DNA of 6,422 nucleotides from Eubacteriales Family XIII. Incertae Sedis bacterium (GCA_031263875.1 JAISEX010000050.1:1-6422), one strand, 5' to 3'; shown: positions 1 through 5,883, counted from the first letter of the stretch. Made by a program: numbers and translations. The notes: generated from the letters alone by a model not told the origin.

Positions 1-23
1 AATAATTGCCCAGAAAAACGTAG

Positions 24-42
24 GGGCGGCATTCTGCCGCCC
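24..42. repeat. Perfect GC-rich inverted repeat (REP-like hairpin)
   Basis: GGGCGGCA (24-31) and TGCCGCCC (35-42) form a perfect 8-bp stem closed by a 3-nt TTC loop. No T-run follows on the plus strand, so a plain intrinsic terminator is unlikely. It resembles short REP-type palindromes scattered between genes in many bacteria; this is inference, since only one copy is visible. Confidence 0.6.
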
Positions 43-332
43 GCGGGTGACAGATGGAGCGACGGCAGGGGAAGGAAGGTGATGTCGTGTTTTATCTCGC
101 TTGTTTTAGTGTTCACGTGAGAAACGGGGACGCCGTAATAGGACGGGCGCGTTGTGGGCTTTGCCCGCACAAGGGACGGCCGACGGCAAATGAATGGCGC
201 TTATGCTCTGCCTCATCTCGCTTTGTCTGTCGCTGGTATGGCAACCGGAACGCCGGTGTGAGGATGGGTGTGTCGTTTACTTTTCTCGCATACGGGAGCC
301 GGAGCGCAGCGATGGTGACGCGCAAGGGATAG

Positions 333-376
333 ATGCTCTGTTTTACACTGCGGCTAAAGCCGCGTAAAACAGGCAT
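333..376. repeat. Long imperfect hairpin
   Basis: Nested arms are visible: ATGC (333-336) pairs with GCAT (373-376), CTGTTTTAC (338-346) with GTAAAACAG (364-372), and GCGGC (350-354) with GCCGC (359-363) around a TAAA loop. The interruptions are a single T at 337 and ACT at 347-349. The 18 paired bases make a stable cruciform or RNA hairpin. There is no U-tract directly after the stem, so I call it an inverted repeat; it could still end transcription from a gene left of the window. Confidence 0.6.
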
Positions 377-400
377 AGCCCGGTGGGGCTGTTTCATTGT
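377..400 (+). terminator. Possible weak intrinsic terminator
   Basis: AGCCC (377-381) and GGGCT (386-390) form a 5-bp stem around GGTG, followed by the T-rich but interrupted GTTTCATTGT. It lies directly after the long hairpin and just before the A+T-rich promoter-like patch, a sensible place to insulate the downstream operon. The short stem and broken T-run make this a weak call. Confidence 0.25.
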
Positions 401-410
401 GTTTACGATG

Positions 411-455
411 TTGATATTGTTAAAAGTTTAACAATCAAATCGTATCATTATATTT
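411..455 (+). promoter_or_regulatory. Candidate promoter region overlapping the Rex-like operator
   Basis: This A+T-rich patch stands out in a G+C-rich window. TTGATA (411-416) is a good -35 hexamer; with an 18-nt spacer it pairs with TCAAAT (435-440), a 4/6 -10 match. The spacer would then be exactly the operator dyad. Better -10 hexamers (TATCAT at 443-448, TATATT at 449-454) lie further right but have poorer -35 partners. Which hexamers are used cannot be decided by eye. A transcript from here would carry a leader of about 400 nt before the first gene. Confidence 0.4.
416..435. promoter_or_regulatory. Perfect dyad matching the Rex operator consensus
   Basis: ATTGTTAAA (416-424) and TTTAACAAT (427-435) are perfect inverted copies separated by AG. 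The 18-bp core at 417-434, TTGTTAA-AAGT-TTAACAA, fits the TTGTTAA-N4-TTAACAA form of the Rex binding site described for clostridia. Rex is a repressor that leaves DNA when NADH/NAD+ rises and typically controls fermentation genes, including thiolase and butyrate/alcohol genes in clostridia. The site is 416 nt upstream of the first operon gene and overlaps promoter-like hexamers. The regulator gene is not in this window, so the assignment rests on the motif and the fermentation context. Confidence 0.6.
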
Positions 456-783
456 CAAAACAGCCTCATGCGCCCGTATTATGAGCAGCGATTGCTCCAG
501 TCCCGCGGTCAAGGGGATCACGGCTTACGGCCCGAAACGGCAGGATCGTCACGCCCTCAGTGCCGAGCTGAACCGCCTGCTTTGCGCTTCACGTGACTGA
601 ACCGCCGGTTCGCCGAAGTGAACCGCTGCGGGCGGTGATAGTGGCGCGGGCGCCGCGTGTGTCAGCGGGAACGGGGCGGATCCGCGTTAGCTTATTATTC
701 CATATCCCGTATTCCCGGCGTTATTCGCGCGGCATTCGCTTCTTATAAAAAAGTGTTTGGGAATTACGGATTTGAGGTGTGGT
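456..783. other. Gene-free leader or intergenic stretch with many small dyads
   Basis: No supported gene. A 39-codon frame at 481-600 (plus) and a similarly short open frame on the opposite strand ending at 466 both lack a Shine-Dalgarno and known motifs. The stretch holds the TGAACCGC repeats described separately and a GGCGC/GCGCC dyad at 643-654. The part after about 690 turns A+T-rich. If transcription starts at the patch near 411-455, all of this would be 5' untranslated leader. I do not recognise a riboswitch or T-box in it. Confidence 0.4.
568..636. repeat. Cluster of TGAACCGC direct repeats with palindromes
   Basis: CTGAACCGCC occurs at 568-577 and 597-606, and the shorter TGAACCGC again at 619-626. 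Between and after them lie TCACGTGA (589-596, a perfect 8-bp palindrome), GAACC-GCC-GGTTC (599-611) and ACCGC-TGCGG-GCGGT (622-636). This could be a multi-site protein binding region or a structured leader RNA; nothing identifies which. Confidence 0.4.
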
Positions 784-810
784 TTGGTACGTTCTTTGCA
801 TAATTATAGT
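784..810 (+). promoter_or_regulatory. Possible proximal promoter of the operon
   Basis: TTGGTA (784-789) could serve as -35 and TATAGT (805-810) as -10, with a short 15-nt spacer; TTTGGT (783-788) gives 16 nt. Transcription would start near 817, leaving a leader of roughly 35 nt before the Shine-Dalgarno and ATG at 851. The -10 is good but the -35 and spacing are poor, so this is a tentative alternative to the upstream promoter. Confidence 0.35.
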
Positions 811-850
811 AACGAAATCGATTCATCACAACATAGAGGAGGATCCGTTT

Positions 851-1546
851 ATGAGTGAAGTAAAGAACAAGTTTGGGAAGATCCAAACGGTTGAGCAGGC
901 GATGGAGCACATCAAGGACGGCATGACCATTATGGTCGCCGGTTTCTGCGGTGTCGGCTCGTCTTACCGGCTGATCCAGGAGATCATCAAAAAGGGAGTC
1001 AAGGACCTGACTCTTATCTCGATCGACGCGGGCGATCCCGGCGTCGGTCCCGAAGACATTATCAAAAACGAACAGGTCAAGAAACTTATCTCCAGCCACA
1101 TCGGGGCGACCCCGCGGACGGGCGAGCTGCTGAATGAGGGCAAGCTGGAGGTCGAATTCGTGCCGCAGGGCATACTGGCCGAGCGTATCAGAGCGGGCGG
1201 CTGCGGCATTCCCGGTTTTCTGACGGACGTCGGCCTCGGAACAATGGTCGAAGAAGGCAAGCCGAAGGTCACGCTGAACGGCAAGGAGTATCTGCTTGAA
1301 ACGGCGCTGCACGCGGACGTCGCGATACTGCGCGCGGAAAAGGCCGATGAGTTTGGCAACCTGATTTATAACAAGACGGCGAGAGGCGTCAATCCGCTTA
1401 TGGCTCGTGCCGCGGACCTGACCATCGTCGACGCGAAAGAAGTGGTCGCTCTCGGCGACATCGATCCGGAAGACGTAGTGACGCCGGGCGCATTCGTTGA
1501 TAGCATTGTAAGAGGCGGAGGTGAATGGACATGGGCATGGGAATAA
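851..1546 (+). CDS. 3-oxoacid CoA-transferase, alpha subunit (AtoD/ScoA/CtfA type)
   Basis: A 231-residue family I CoA-transferase A subunit, the usual length for a separate alpha chain. With the beta subunit it moves CoA between an acyl-CoA donor and a free (3-oxo)acid such as acetoacetate, in the cytoplasm. The N-terminal signature region is residues 23-38 (DG..IMV-AGF...G), and the strongly typical stretch PQGILAERIRAGG-x-GIPGF follows at about 105-123. The VTPGAFVDSIV motif near the C-terminus (210-220) is also family-typical. The signature usually reads GGFxxxGxP; here it is AGF with Ser in place of Pro. The frame is open further upstream (to 779), but AGAGGAGGA at 835-843 sits 7 nt before ATG 851 and fixes the start. 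It overlaps the beta-subunit gene by 16 nt. The family is certain, the acid substrate is not. Confidence 0.93.
   Translation: MSEVKNKFGKIQTVEQAMEHIKDGMTIMVAGFCGVGSSYRLIQEIIKKGVKDLTLISIDAGDPGVGPEDIIKNEQVKKLISSHIGATPRTGELLNEGKLEVEFVPQGILAERIRAGGCGIPGFLTDVGLGTMVEEGKPKVTLNGKEYLLETALHADVAILRAEKADEFGNLIYNKTARGVNPLMARAADLTIVDAKEVVALGDIDPEDVVTPGAFVDSIVRGGGEWTWAWE
1517..1524 (+). promoter_or_regulatory. Shine-Dalgarno that decides the beta-subunit start
   Basis: GGAGGTGA at 1517-1524 abuts the first ATG (1525), leaving no spacer, but is well spaced for ATG 1531 (6 nt from its end, 9 nt from the GGAGG core). A third ATG at 1537 is rather far. I therefore prefer 1531. The site lies inside the end of the alpha-subunit gene, allowing translational coupling of the two subunits. 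Confidence 0.65.
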
Positions 1547-2202
1547 AAGATATGATGGCCAAGAGGGCCGCCGAAGAAGTCAATAATGGCGATATCGTCA
1601 ATCTCGGTTTCGGGATACCGCAGAAAGTGGTCAATTTCATACCCGAGGACAAGACGGTTTTCCTCCACGCGGAAAATGGGATTCTCGGGGCGGGCCCCGC
1701 GGCGGGCGTCGGGCTCGGCGATCCCGAACTGATCGACAGCGGCGGCGTGCCGATCACGACGGTGCCGGGCGCTTCGTATTTCGACAGCGCGGACAGCTTT
1801 GCGCTGATCCGTTCGGGCCGGCTTGATATTACGGTATTGGGCGCGCTCGAAGTCGCGGAGAACGGCGATCTCGCGAACTGGATGGTTCCGGGCGGCGCGA
1901 TCCCCGGCATGGGCGGCGCGATGGATCTCGCGGCGTACGCGAAGGAAGTTATCGCGGTCACGACGCATACGGATAAGAAGGGCAATCCCAAGCTGAAGAA
2001 GGCGGTCACGCTGCCGCTGACGGCGCGGAACTGCGTCAAACTTATTATCACGGATATCGCGGTTATAGAAGTTGACGACAAGGGCTTTTTGCTGAAGGAA
2101 GTGTTCGCGGGGAATACCGTCGAGGAAGTTATTGAAAAGACGGGCGCGGAGCTTCGCGTTGCGGATGATGTGCGCGTTATCGACTATGACGCGGAGCAGT
2201 AG
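1531..2202 (+). CDS. 3-oxoacid CoA-transferase, beta subunit (AtoA/ScoB/CtfB type)
   Basis: A 223-residue family I CoA-transferase B subunit, full length, partner of the preceding alpha chain. The catalytic glutamate, which forms the glutamyl-CoA thioester in this family, is predicted to be Glu48 in LHAENGILG. Most members have SENG here; Ala replaces the Ser. The GGAIPGMGGAMDL loop (121-133) is also characteristic. The start is chosen from Shine-Dalgarno spacing; ATG 1525 would add two residues. The gene overlaps the alpha subunit by 16 nt and is followed 21 nt later by the thiolase, a common pairing where a 3-oxoacyl-CoA is made and then cleaved. Acetoacetate is the most likely acceptor class, but longer 3-oxoacids or 3-oxoadipate (as in PcaIJ) cannot be excluded. 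Confidence 0.93.
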   Translation: MGMGIKDMMAKRAAEEVNNGDIVNLGFGIPQKVVNFIPEDKTVFLHAENGILGAGPAAGVGLGDPELIDSGGVPITTVPGASYFDSADSFALIRSGRLDITVLGALEVAENGDLANWMVPGGAIPGMGGAMDLAAYAKEVIAVTTHTDKKGNPKLKKAVTLPLTARNCVKLIITDIAVIEVDDKGFLLKEVFAGNTVEEVIEKTGAELRVADDVRVIDYDAEQ

Positions 2203-2223
2203 GGCGAACGGAAGGAGAATATA

Positions 2224-3426
2224 ATGACAAGAGAAGCAGTAATCGTATCGGCGGTACGCACCCCGATAGCCAAATACGCGTCGGCGTTGAAGGAATACGA
2301 AGGCCATGAGCTCGGCGGGATCGCGGTGAAGGAAGCCGTGGCGCGCGCCGGTATCAATCCGGCGGAAATCACCGAGGTGTATATGGGTAACGCGGAAGGC
2401 GCCCCCGGCGACCTCGGCCGCGTGATAGCGCTTGAGGCGGGTCTGCCCGTCGAGATCCCCGGAATCCAGTTCGACCGCCAGTGCGCGTCGGGCCTGGAAA
2501 CCATCTGCGTGGCGGCTGCCATGGTCGAGAGCGGCCACGGCGATATCTACGTCGCGGGCGGAGCCGAATCCATGACGAACAATCCGTATTTTATGAAGAA
2601 GATAAATAAGCCGAGCCGGTATTATCCGCTGCCGGAATTTTTCACGGTCGTTATGTCGCCGCCGAAGGGCGAGTACGGCAATCCCGATATGGGCGTAACG
2701 GCGGAAAACGTGCTTGAATATGCGCAGGAAAAGCTCGGTTACACGGTTTCGCGCGAGGAACTCGACGCGTTTGCGGCGGAAAGCCATAAGAGGGCGGCTG
2801 CCGCGATAGAAGCGGGCGTGTTCAAGGAGCAGATCGTTCCGGTTCCGAGCCGTGATCGCAAGAAGAAGGGCGAAATGTTCGATACGGACGAGTCGCCTCG
2901 TCCCGAAACCACCGTCGAGAGCTTGGGCGCTTTGCGTCCCGTCTTTAAGAAGGACGGATCCGTGACCGCCGGCAATAGCTGTCCGACAAACGACGCGGCA
3001 TCCGCTGTCGTCGTGATGAGCGCTGAGAAGGCGAAAGAGCTCGGCAAGACGCCGCTGCTGAAGGTCAAGGGATTCGCTTCCGTCGGCCTCGACCCGAATT
3101 ATATGGGACTAGGGCCCATCGGCGCCGTCAGGAAACTGCTTGACAAGACCGGCGTTTCAATTGACGAGGTAGAGGTTATCGAAATCAACGAGGCGTTCGC
3201 GTCGCAGGCGATCATCAGTTGCCGCGAGCTCGGGCTCGATATGGCGCGGGTAAACCCGAACGGCGGAGCCATTGCGCTCGGTCACGCGCTGGGAGCGACG
3301 GGCGCGGTGCTGACGACGAAGGCCGCTTACTGGATGAAGGATCATCCCGCGGGCAAACGTTATGCCATCGTGACGATGTGCGTCGGCGGCGGCGAAGGTT
3401 CCGCTGCGATGTTTGAACGCCCGTAA
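2224..3426 (+). CDS. Thiolase (acetyl-CoA acetyltransferase / 3-ketoacyl-CoA thiolase family)
   Basis: A complete 400-residue thiolase, near the usual 390-400. All catalytic elements are visible: nucleophilic Cys87 in RQCASG, the NEAFA motif at 322-326, His354 in GGAIALGHALGATGA, and the second Cys386 in CVGGGEG. It would cleave a 3-oxoacyl-CoA with free CoA to acetyl-CoA plus a shortened acyl-CoA, or run in reverse to make acetoacetyl-CoA. The segment at about 250-260 reads GNSCPTNDAAS, where many thiolases have GN(A/S)SGINDGA; this lies near the active site and may reflect altered substrate choice. AAGGAG at 2212-2217 precedes ATG 2224 by 6 nt. Its place behind the CoA-transferase genes suggests degradation of an activated 3-oxoacid. 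Chain-length preference is unknown. Confidence 0.94.
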   Translation: MTREAVIVSAVRTPIAKYASALKEYEGHELGGIAVKEAVARAGINPAEITEVYMGNAEGAPGDLGRVIALEAGLPVEIPGIQFDRQCASGLETICVAAAMVESGHGDIYVAGGAESMTNNPYFMKKINKPSRYYPLPEFFTVVMSPPKGEYGNPDMGVTAENVLEYAQEKLGYTVSREELDAFAAESHKRAAAAIEAGVFKEQIVPVPSRDRKKKGEMFDTDESPRPETTVESLGALRPVFKKDGSVTAGNSCPTNDAASAVVVMSAEKAKELGKTPLLKVKGFASVGLDPNYMGLGPIGAVRKLLDKTGVSIDEVEVIEINEAFASQAIISCRELGLDMARVNPNGGAIALGHALGATGAVLTTKAAYWMKDHPAGKRYAIVTMCVGGGEGSAAMFERP

Positions 3427-3431
3427 ATATT

Positions 3432-3469
3432 AGAGGAGGGTACTTCAAAAAACCTCATGCCGCGCGGCA
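3432..3469 (+). promoter_or_regulatory. Orphan Shine-Dalgarno followed by a 12-bp palindrome
   Basis: AGAGGAGGG (3432-3440), one of the strongest Shine-Dalgarno sequences in the window, follows the thiolase stop by 5 nt, yet no start codon lies within 5-12 nt of it. The first ATG (3457) is 16 nt away and opens only a 28-codon frame ending at 3543. That ATG partly overlaps the perfect palindrome TGCCGC-GCGGCA (3458-3469). The site may mark a leader peptide, a regulated junction or the scar of a lost gene start. Confidence 0.4.
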
Positions 3470-3532
3470 ATGACGCGTGGTTAGGATTGAAATACCCCAG
3501 AGTAAATCAGAAGAAAGTGAGTGAAAGACATC

Positions 3533-4876
3533 ATGTCAGATAATCATGTATTGAGCCTTGATTTCGATCGCGAATATCCGCGGATCGTGAGAGGCGACCG
3601 TATCTATATGTATACCGAAGACGGTACGGAAATCGTCGACGGCGCGTCGGGTCCGGTGCTGGTCAGCCTTGGCCACGGCATCGACGAGATTGCCGACGCG
3701 GTGCGGGATCAGACGAAGAAAATCGCGTTCGTCCACCGGGACGACTGCGTGACGCCGGTTCTCGAGGAGTCGTGCAAGACGTTTACGGAAGCGTCGAACG
3801 GCGATATGTACGCGACCTTCCAGGTCTGCGGCGGCAGCGAGGCGAATGAGATCGCGATCAAGCTCGCCCGCAATTATCACCGGTTCAGAGGCGACCAGAC
3901 CAAGTATAAGATCATCGCGAGATGGCAGAGTTACCACGGTTCCAGCATGGGCGTTATGGCCATATCCGGCTTCTCGTCGCGGCGCGAAGGCTACGAGCCC
4001 TATCTGTTCGAGCATGGCCATGTGGCTCCGTGCTACTGTTACCGCTGCTGGTTCGGCAAAGAGCCCGGAACCTGCGGCCTTGAGTGCGCGCAGGCGGTCG
4101 AAGACGAGATCCTCGCGCAGGGGCCGGACACGGTCGCGGCGTTTATCGCCGAGCCGATTTCCGGCATGTCGCTCTGCGCGGCGGAAGCCCATCCGGATTA
4201 TTTCAAGCGGGTCCGCGAGATATGCGACAAGTATAATGTCCTGCTGATCCTCGACGAAGTGATGACGGGTTGGGGGCGCACGGGTAAGATGTTCGCCTAT
4301 CAGCACTACGGAATAGTGCCGGATATGGTCAGCACGGGCAAGGCCGTCAGCGGCGGTTATTATCCGCTCGCCGCGGTATCCGTGACGAAGAAATTCTACG
4401 ACGGTTATCATGAAACGGGCGCGAAGTTCAAGCCCGGTTACTCGTGGTCCGGCAACCCGACGGGCGCCGCGGCCCAGCTTGCCGCGTATAAGTATCTGAA
4501 CGAGCACGACCTGCTGGAGAATTGCCGCGTGCAGGGCGAGTACCTGAAGAAGCGCATCAGTGAGATAGCTGAAAAGCACCCGATCATGGGCGACATTCGC
4601 GGTAAGGGCCTGATGGTCGGCATTGAGCTGGTCAAGAATAAGGAGACGAAGGAGCCCTTCGCGCCGAAACTTGGCATGGCGTCGCAGGTCCAGGACGAAT
4701 GCCTCGAGGTGCAGAATATGATAATCGAGGCATCGAGCGGATGCTTCAAAGGGACGCAGGGCGATGCCCTCGTGATTTCGCCCGCCTTTGTCATCACGAA
4801 GGACGAGGTGGATATGATCGTTGACAAACTCGACAAGGCCATCACGGCGGTCGAGGAACGCAACGGAGTTAAATGA
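3533..4876 (+). CDS. PLP-dependent class III aminotransferase
   Basis: A 447-residue fold-type I aminotransferase of class III, the family of beta-alanine, taurine, GABA and other omega/beta-amine transaminases. Visible elements: CGGSEANEIAIKLAR (99-113, PLP phosphate region), YHGSSMG (134-140), AEP (206-208), Asp241 in ILDEVMTGWGRTG (binds the pyridine nitrogen), Lys270 in STGKAVSGGYYPLAAV (forms the internal aldimine) and SGNPTGAAA (306-314). Cysteines 167, 169, 172, 181 and 185 cluster between the YHG and AEP motifs. I start at ATG 3533 (MSDNHV); GTG 3521 in the same frame would add four residues, and neither has a strong Shine-Dalgarno. Unlike its neighbours, it follows a 106-nt gap. Next to a CoA-transferase and thiolase it could turn a beta-amino acid into the 3-oxoacid they consume. 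The amine substrate is not known. Confidence 0.9.
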   Translation: MSDNHVLSLDFDREYPRIVRGDRIYMYTEDGTEIVDGASGPVLVSLGHGIDEIADAVRDQTKKIAFVHRDDCVTPVLEESCKTFTEASNGDMYATFQVCGGSEANEIAIKLARNYHRFRGDQTKYKIIARWQSYHGSSMGVMAISGFSSRREGYEPYLFEHGHVAPCYCYRCWFGKEPGTCGLECAQAVEDEILAQGPDTVAAFIAEPISGMSLCAAEAHPDYFKRVREICDKYNVLLILDEVMTGWGRTGKMFAYQHYGIVPDMVSTGKAVSGGYYPLAAVSVTKKFYDGYHETGAKFKPGYSWSGNPTGAAAQLAAYKYLNEHDLLENCRVQGEYLKKRISEIAEKHPIMGDIRGKGLMVGIELVKNKETKEPFAPKLGMASQVQDECLEVQNMIIEASSGCFKGTQGDALVISPAFVITKDEVDMIVDKLDKAITAVEERNGVK

Positions 4877-5883
4877 CCTTGACGCCCGCTGAAATCAAGG
4901 ACAGAATAAGCGAAGCGGCGCCCGGGGTATTTCGTATTCGGGTGCCGCTTCCGAAAAACCCGCTGAAGGAGCTGAACGCGTACTTTGTGCGCGCGCTTCC
5001 GGGCGGCCGCAACCTGCTGGTCGACACGGGTTTCAACCGCGTGGAATGCGAGGAGGCGCTTCGCGGCGCGCTCGCGGAGCTCGGCGCGGATATGAAGGAA
5101 ACGGATATTTTCATTACGCATATGCATTCCGACCACTGCGGTCTGGTGAACCGCATTGCGGATGAGAGTTCAAAGATATATTGCAGCCGCGCTGACGCGG
5201 CGATAATCAACGACGCGGCGGGCGATACCTACTGGGACGAGCTTGACGAGCTTTTCGCGACCTACGGTTACCCGCGGAAGAGGCGTCAGAACAGAGAGAA
5301 ACATCCCGGCTGGGAGTTCAATGTGCGCGAGCCGATCGAGTTCACCTTCGCCAATGAGGGAGCGATAATCGAAGCCGGCAAATATCTGCTCCGCACCGTT
5401 TGGACTCCCGGCCACACGCCGGGTCATATGTGCCTCTACGACGAGCGTTTCGGCCTCTTGTTCTGCGCGGATCACGTGCTTGGCGACATCACGCCGAATA
5501 TCACGATAGAAAACGGCATGGAAAATCCCCTGCGGCTCTACTTCGACAGCTTGGACAAGGTGTCAGCGTTAAAGGTTGACACGGTTCTGACGGGGCACCG
5601 CAATCCGCCGGCGTCCTTCGCGGGCCGCGTTGCGCAGTTGCGGGCCCACCATATAGAGCGCCTCGAGGAAGTGATGGCGATCCTGAACGGCCACGCGATG
5701 ACCGCCTATGAAGTCGCGGGAAAGATGACGTGGGATATCTCCTGCGAAAATTGGGACGCCTTTCCGCCTTCCCAAAAATGGTTTGCCACGGGCGAAGCTA
5801 TCGCCCACCTCCAGTACCTCCACACCGAAGGCCGCATCGGGAAATATATGGCCGAGGGAGTGTGGTGGTATGCAAAGTTATGA
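4873..5883 (+). CDS. Metallo-beta-lactamase-fold hydrolase (glyoxalase II / LACTB2-like)
   Basis: A 336-residue MBL-fold protein with a complete dinuclear metal site: His83, His85, Asp87 and His88 in THMHSDHCG, His181 in TPGHTPGH, Asp200 in FCADH, and His242 in LTGHRNP. A helical C-terminal region (about 250-336, ERLEEVMAIL...TAYEVAGKM) resembles the winged-helix tail of glyoxalase II/LACTB2-type members. No signal peptide is seen, so it is probably cytoplasmic. The ATG overlaps the aminotransferase stop (ATGA, 4873-4876), and GGAG at 4865-4868 lies 4 nt upstream, so translation is probably coupled. Members hydrolyse thioesters, phosphodiesters, lactones and more. In this operon a CoA- or thiol-ester hydrolase, or disposal of a reactive side product, is plausible but unproven. 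The 3' end overlaps a convergent gene by 6 nt. Confidence 0.9.
   Translation: MTLTPAEIKDRISEAAPGVFRIRVPLPKNPLKELNAYFVRALPGGRNLLVDTGFNRVECEEALRGALAELGADMKETDIFITHMHSDHCGLVNRIADESSKIYCSRADAAIINDAAGDTYWDELDELFATYGYPRKRRQNREKHPGWEFNVREPIEFTFANEGAIIEAGKYLLRTVWTPGHTPGHMCLYDERFGLLFCADHVLGDITPNITIENGMENPLRLYFDSLDKVSALKVDTVLTGHRNPPASFAGRVAQLRAHHIERLEEVMAILNGHAMTAYEVAGKMTWDISCENWDAFPPSQKWFATGEAIAHLQYLHTEGRIGKYMAEGVWWYAKL

Larger units (their letters stand above)
1..400. other. Non-coding, hairpin-rich region; probable intergenic repeat DNA
   Basis: I find no gene I can support here. Two open frames of over 90 codons exist (54-332 on the plus strand, 113-397 on the minus strand). They overlap each other, lack a Shine-Dalgarno, show no recognisable domain and are rich in Arg, Cys and Ser, as expected of translated G+C-rich intergenic DNA. 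The region is crowded with short dyads: 24-42, ACCGG/CCGGT at 244-257, a GTGGGC/GCCCGC stem near 154-168, and the long hairpin at 333-376. A 9-nt direct repeat ATCTCGCTT occurs at 94 and 215. The style is that of dispersed intergenic repeats, but copy number cannot be judged from one window. Confidence 0.5.

Noticed and set aside
54..332. 92-codon plus-strand open frame
   Set aside because: No Shine-Dalgarno, no recognisable domain, odd Arg/Cys/Ser-rich composition, runs through several hairpins and overlaps an equally long frame on the other strand.
113..397. 94-codon minus-strand open frame starting next to the Rex-like site
   Set aside because: Its ATG has no Shine-Dalgarno, the first codons lie in the long hairpin, and the product looks like translated G+C-rich intergenic DNA. 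It could have made the operator divergent, but the support is too thin.
481..600. 39-codon plus-strand frame, and a similar minus-strand frame ending at 466
   Set aside because: No ribosome binding site on the plus strand and no start with a binding site on the minus strand; no known motif. Possibly a gene remnant, but nothing supports it.
779..850. N-terminal extension of the CoA-transferase alpha subunit from ATG 779
   Set aside because: The extension is unlike the family N-terminus, and the strong AGAGGAGGA at 835-843 is placed for ATG 851.
1366..2787. 473-codon minus-strand open frame across the CoA-transferase and thiolase genes
   Set aside because: A shadow frame: it lies antisense to genes with full catalytic motifs, is Arg/His-rich and has no domain. 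Long antisense frames are expected with this codon usage.
3487..3515. Internal promoter before the aminotransferase (TTGAAA at 3487)
   Set aside because: No acceptable -10 hexamer at 16-18 nt spacing.
3536..4579. 347-codon minus-strand open frame opposite the aminotransferase
   Set aside because: Antisense shadow of a clearly real aminotransferase gene, with no motif of its own.
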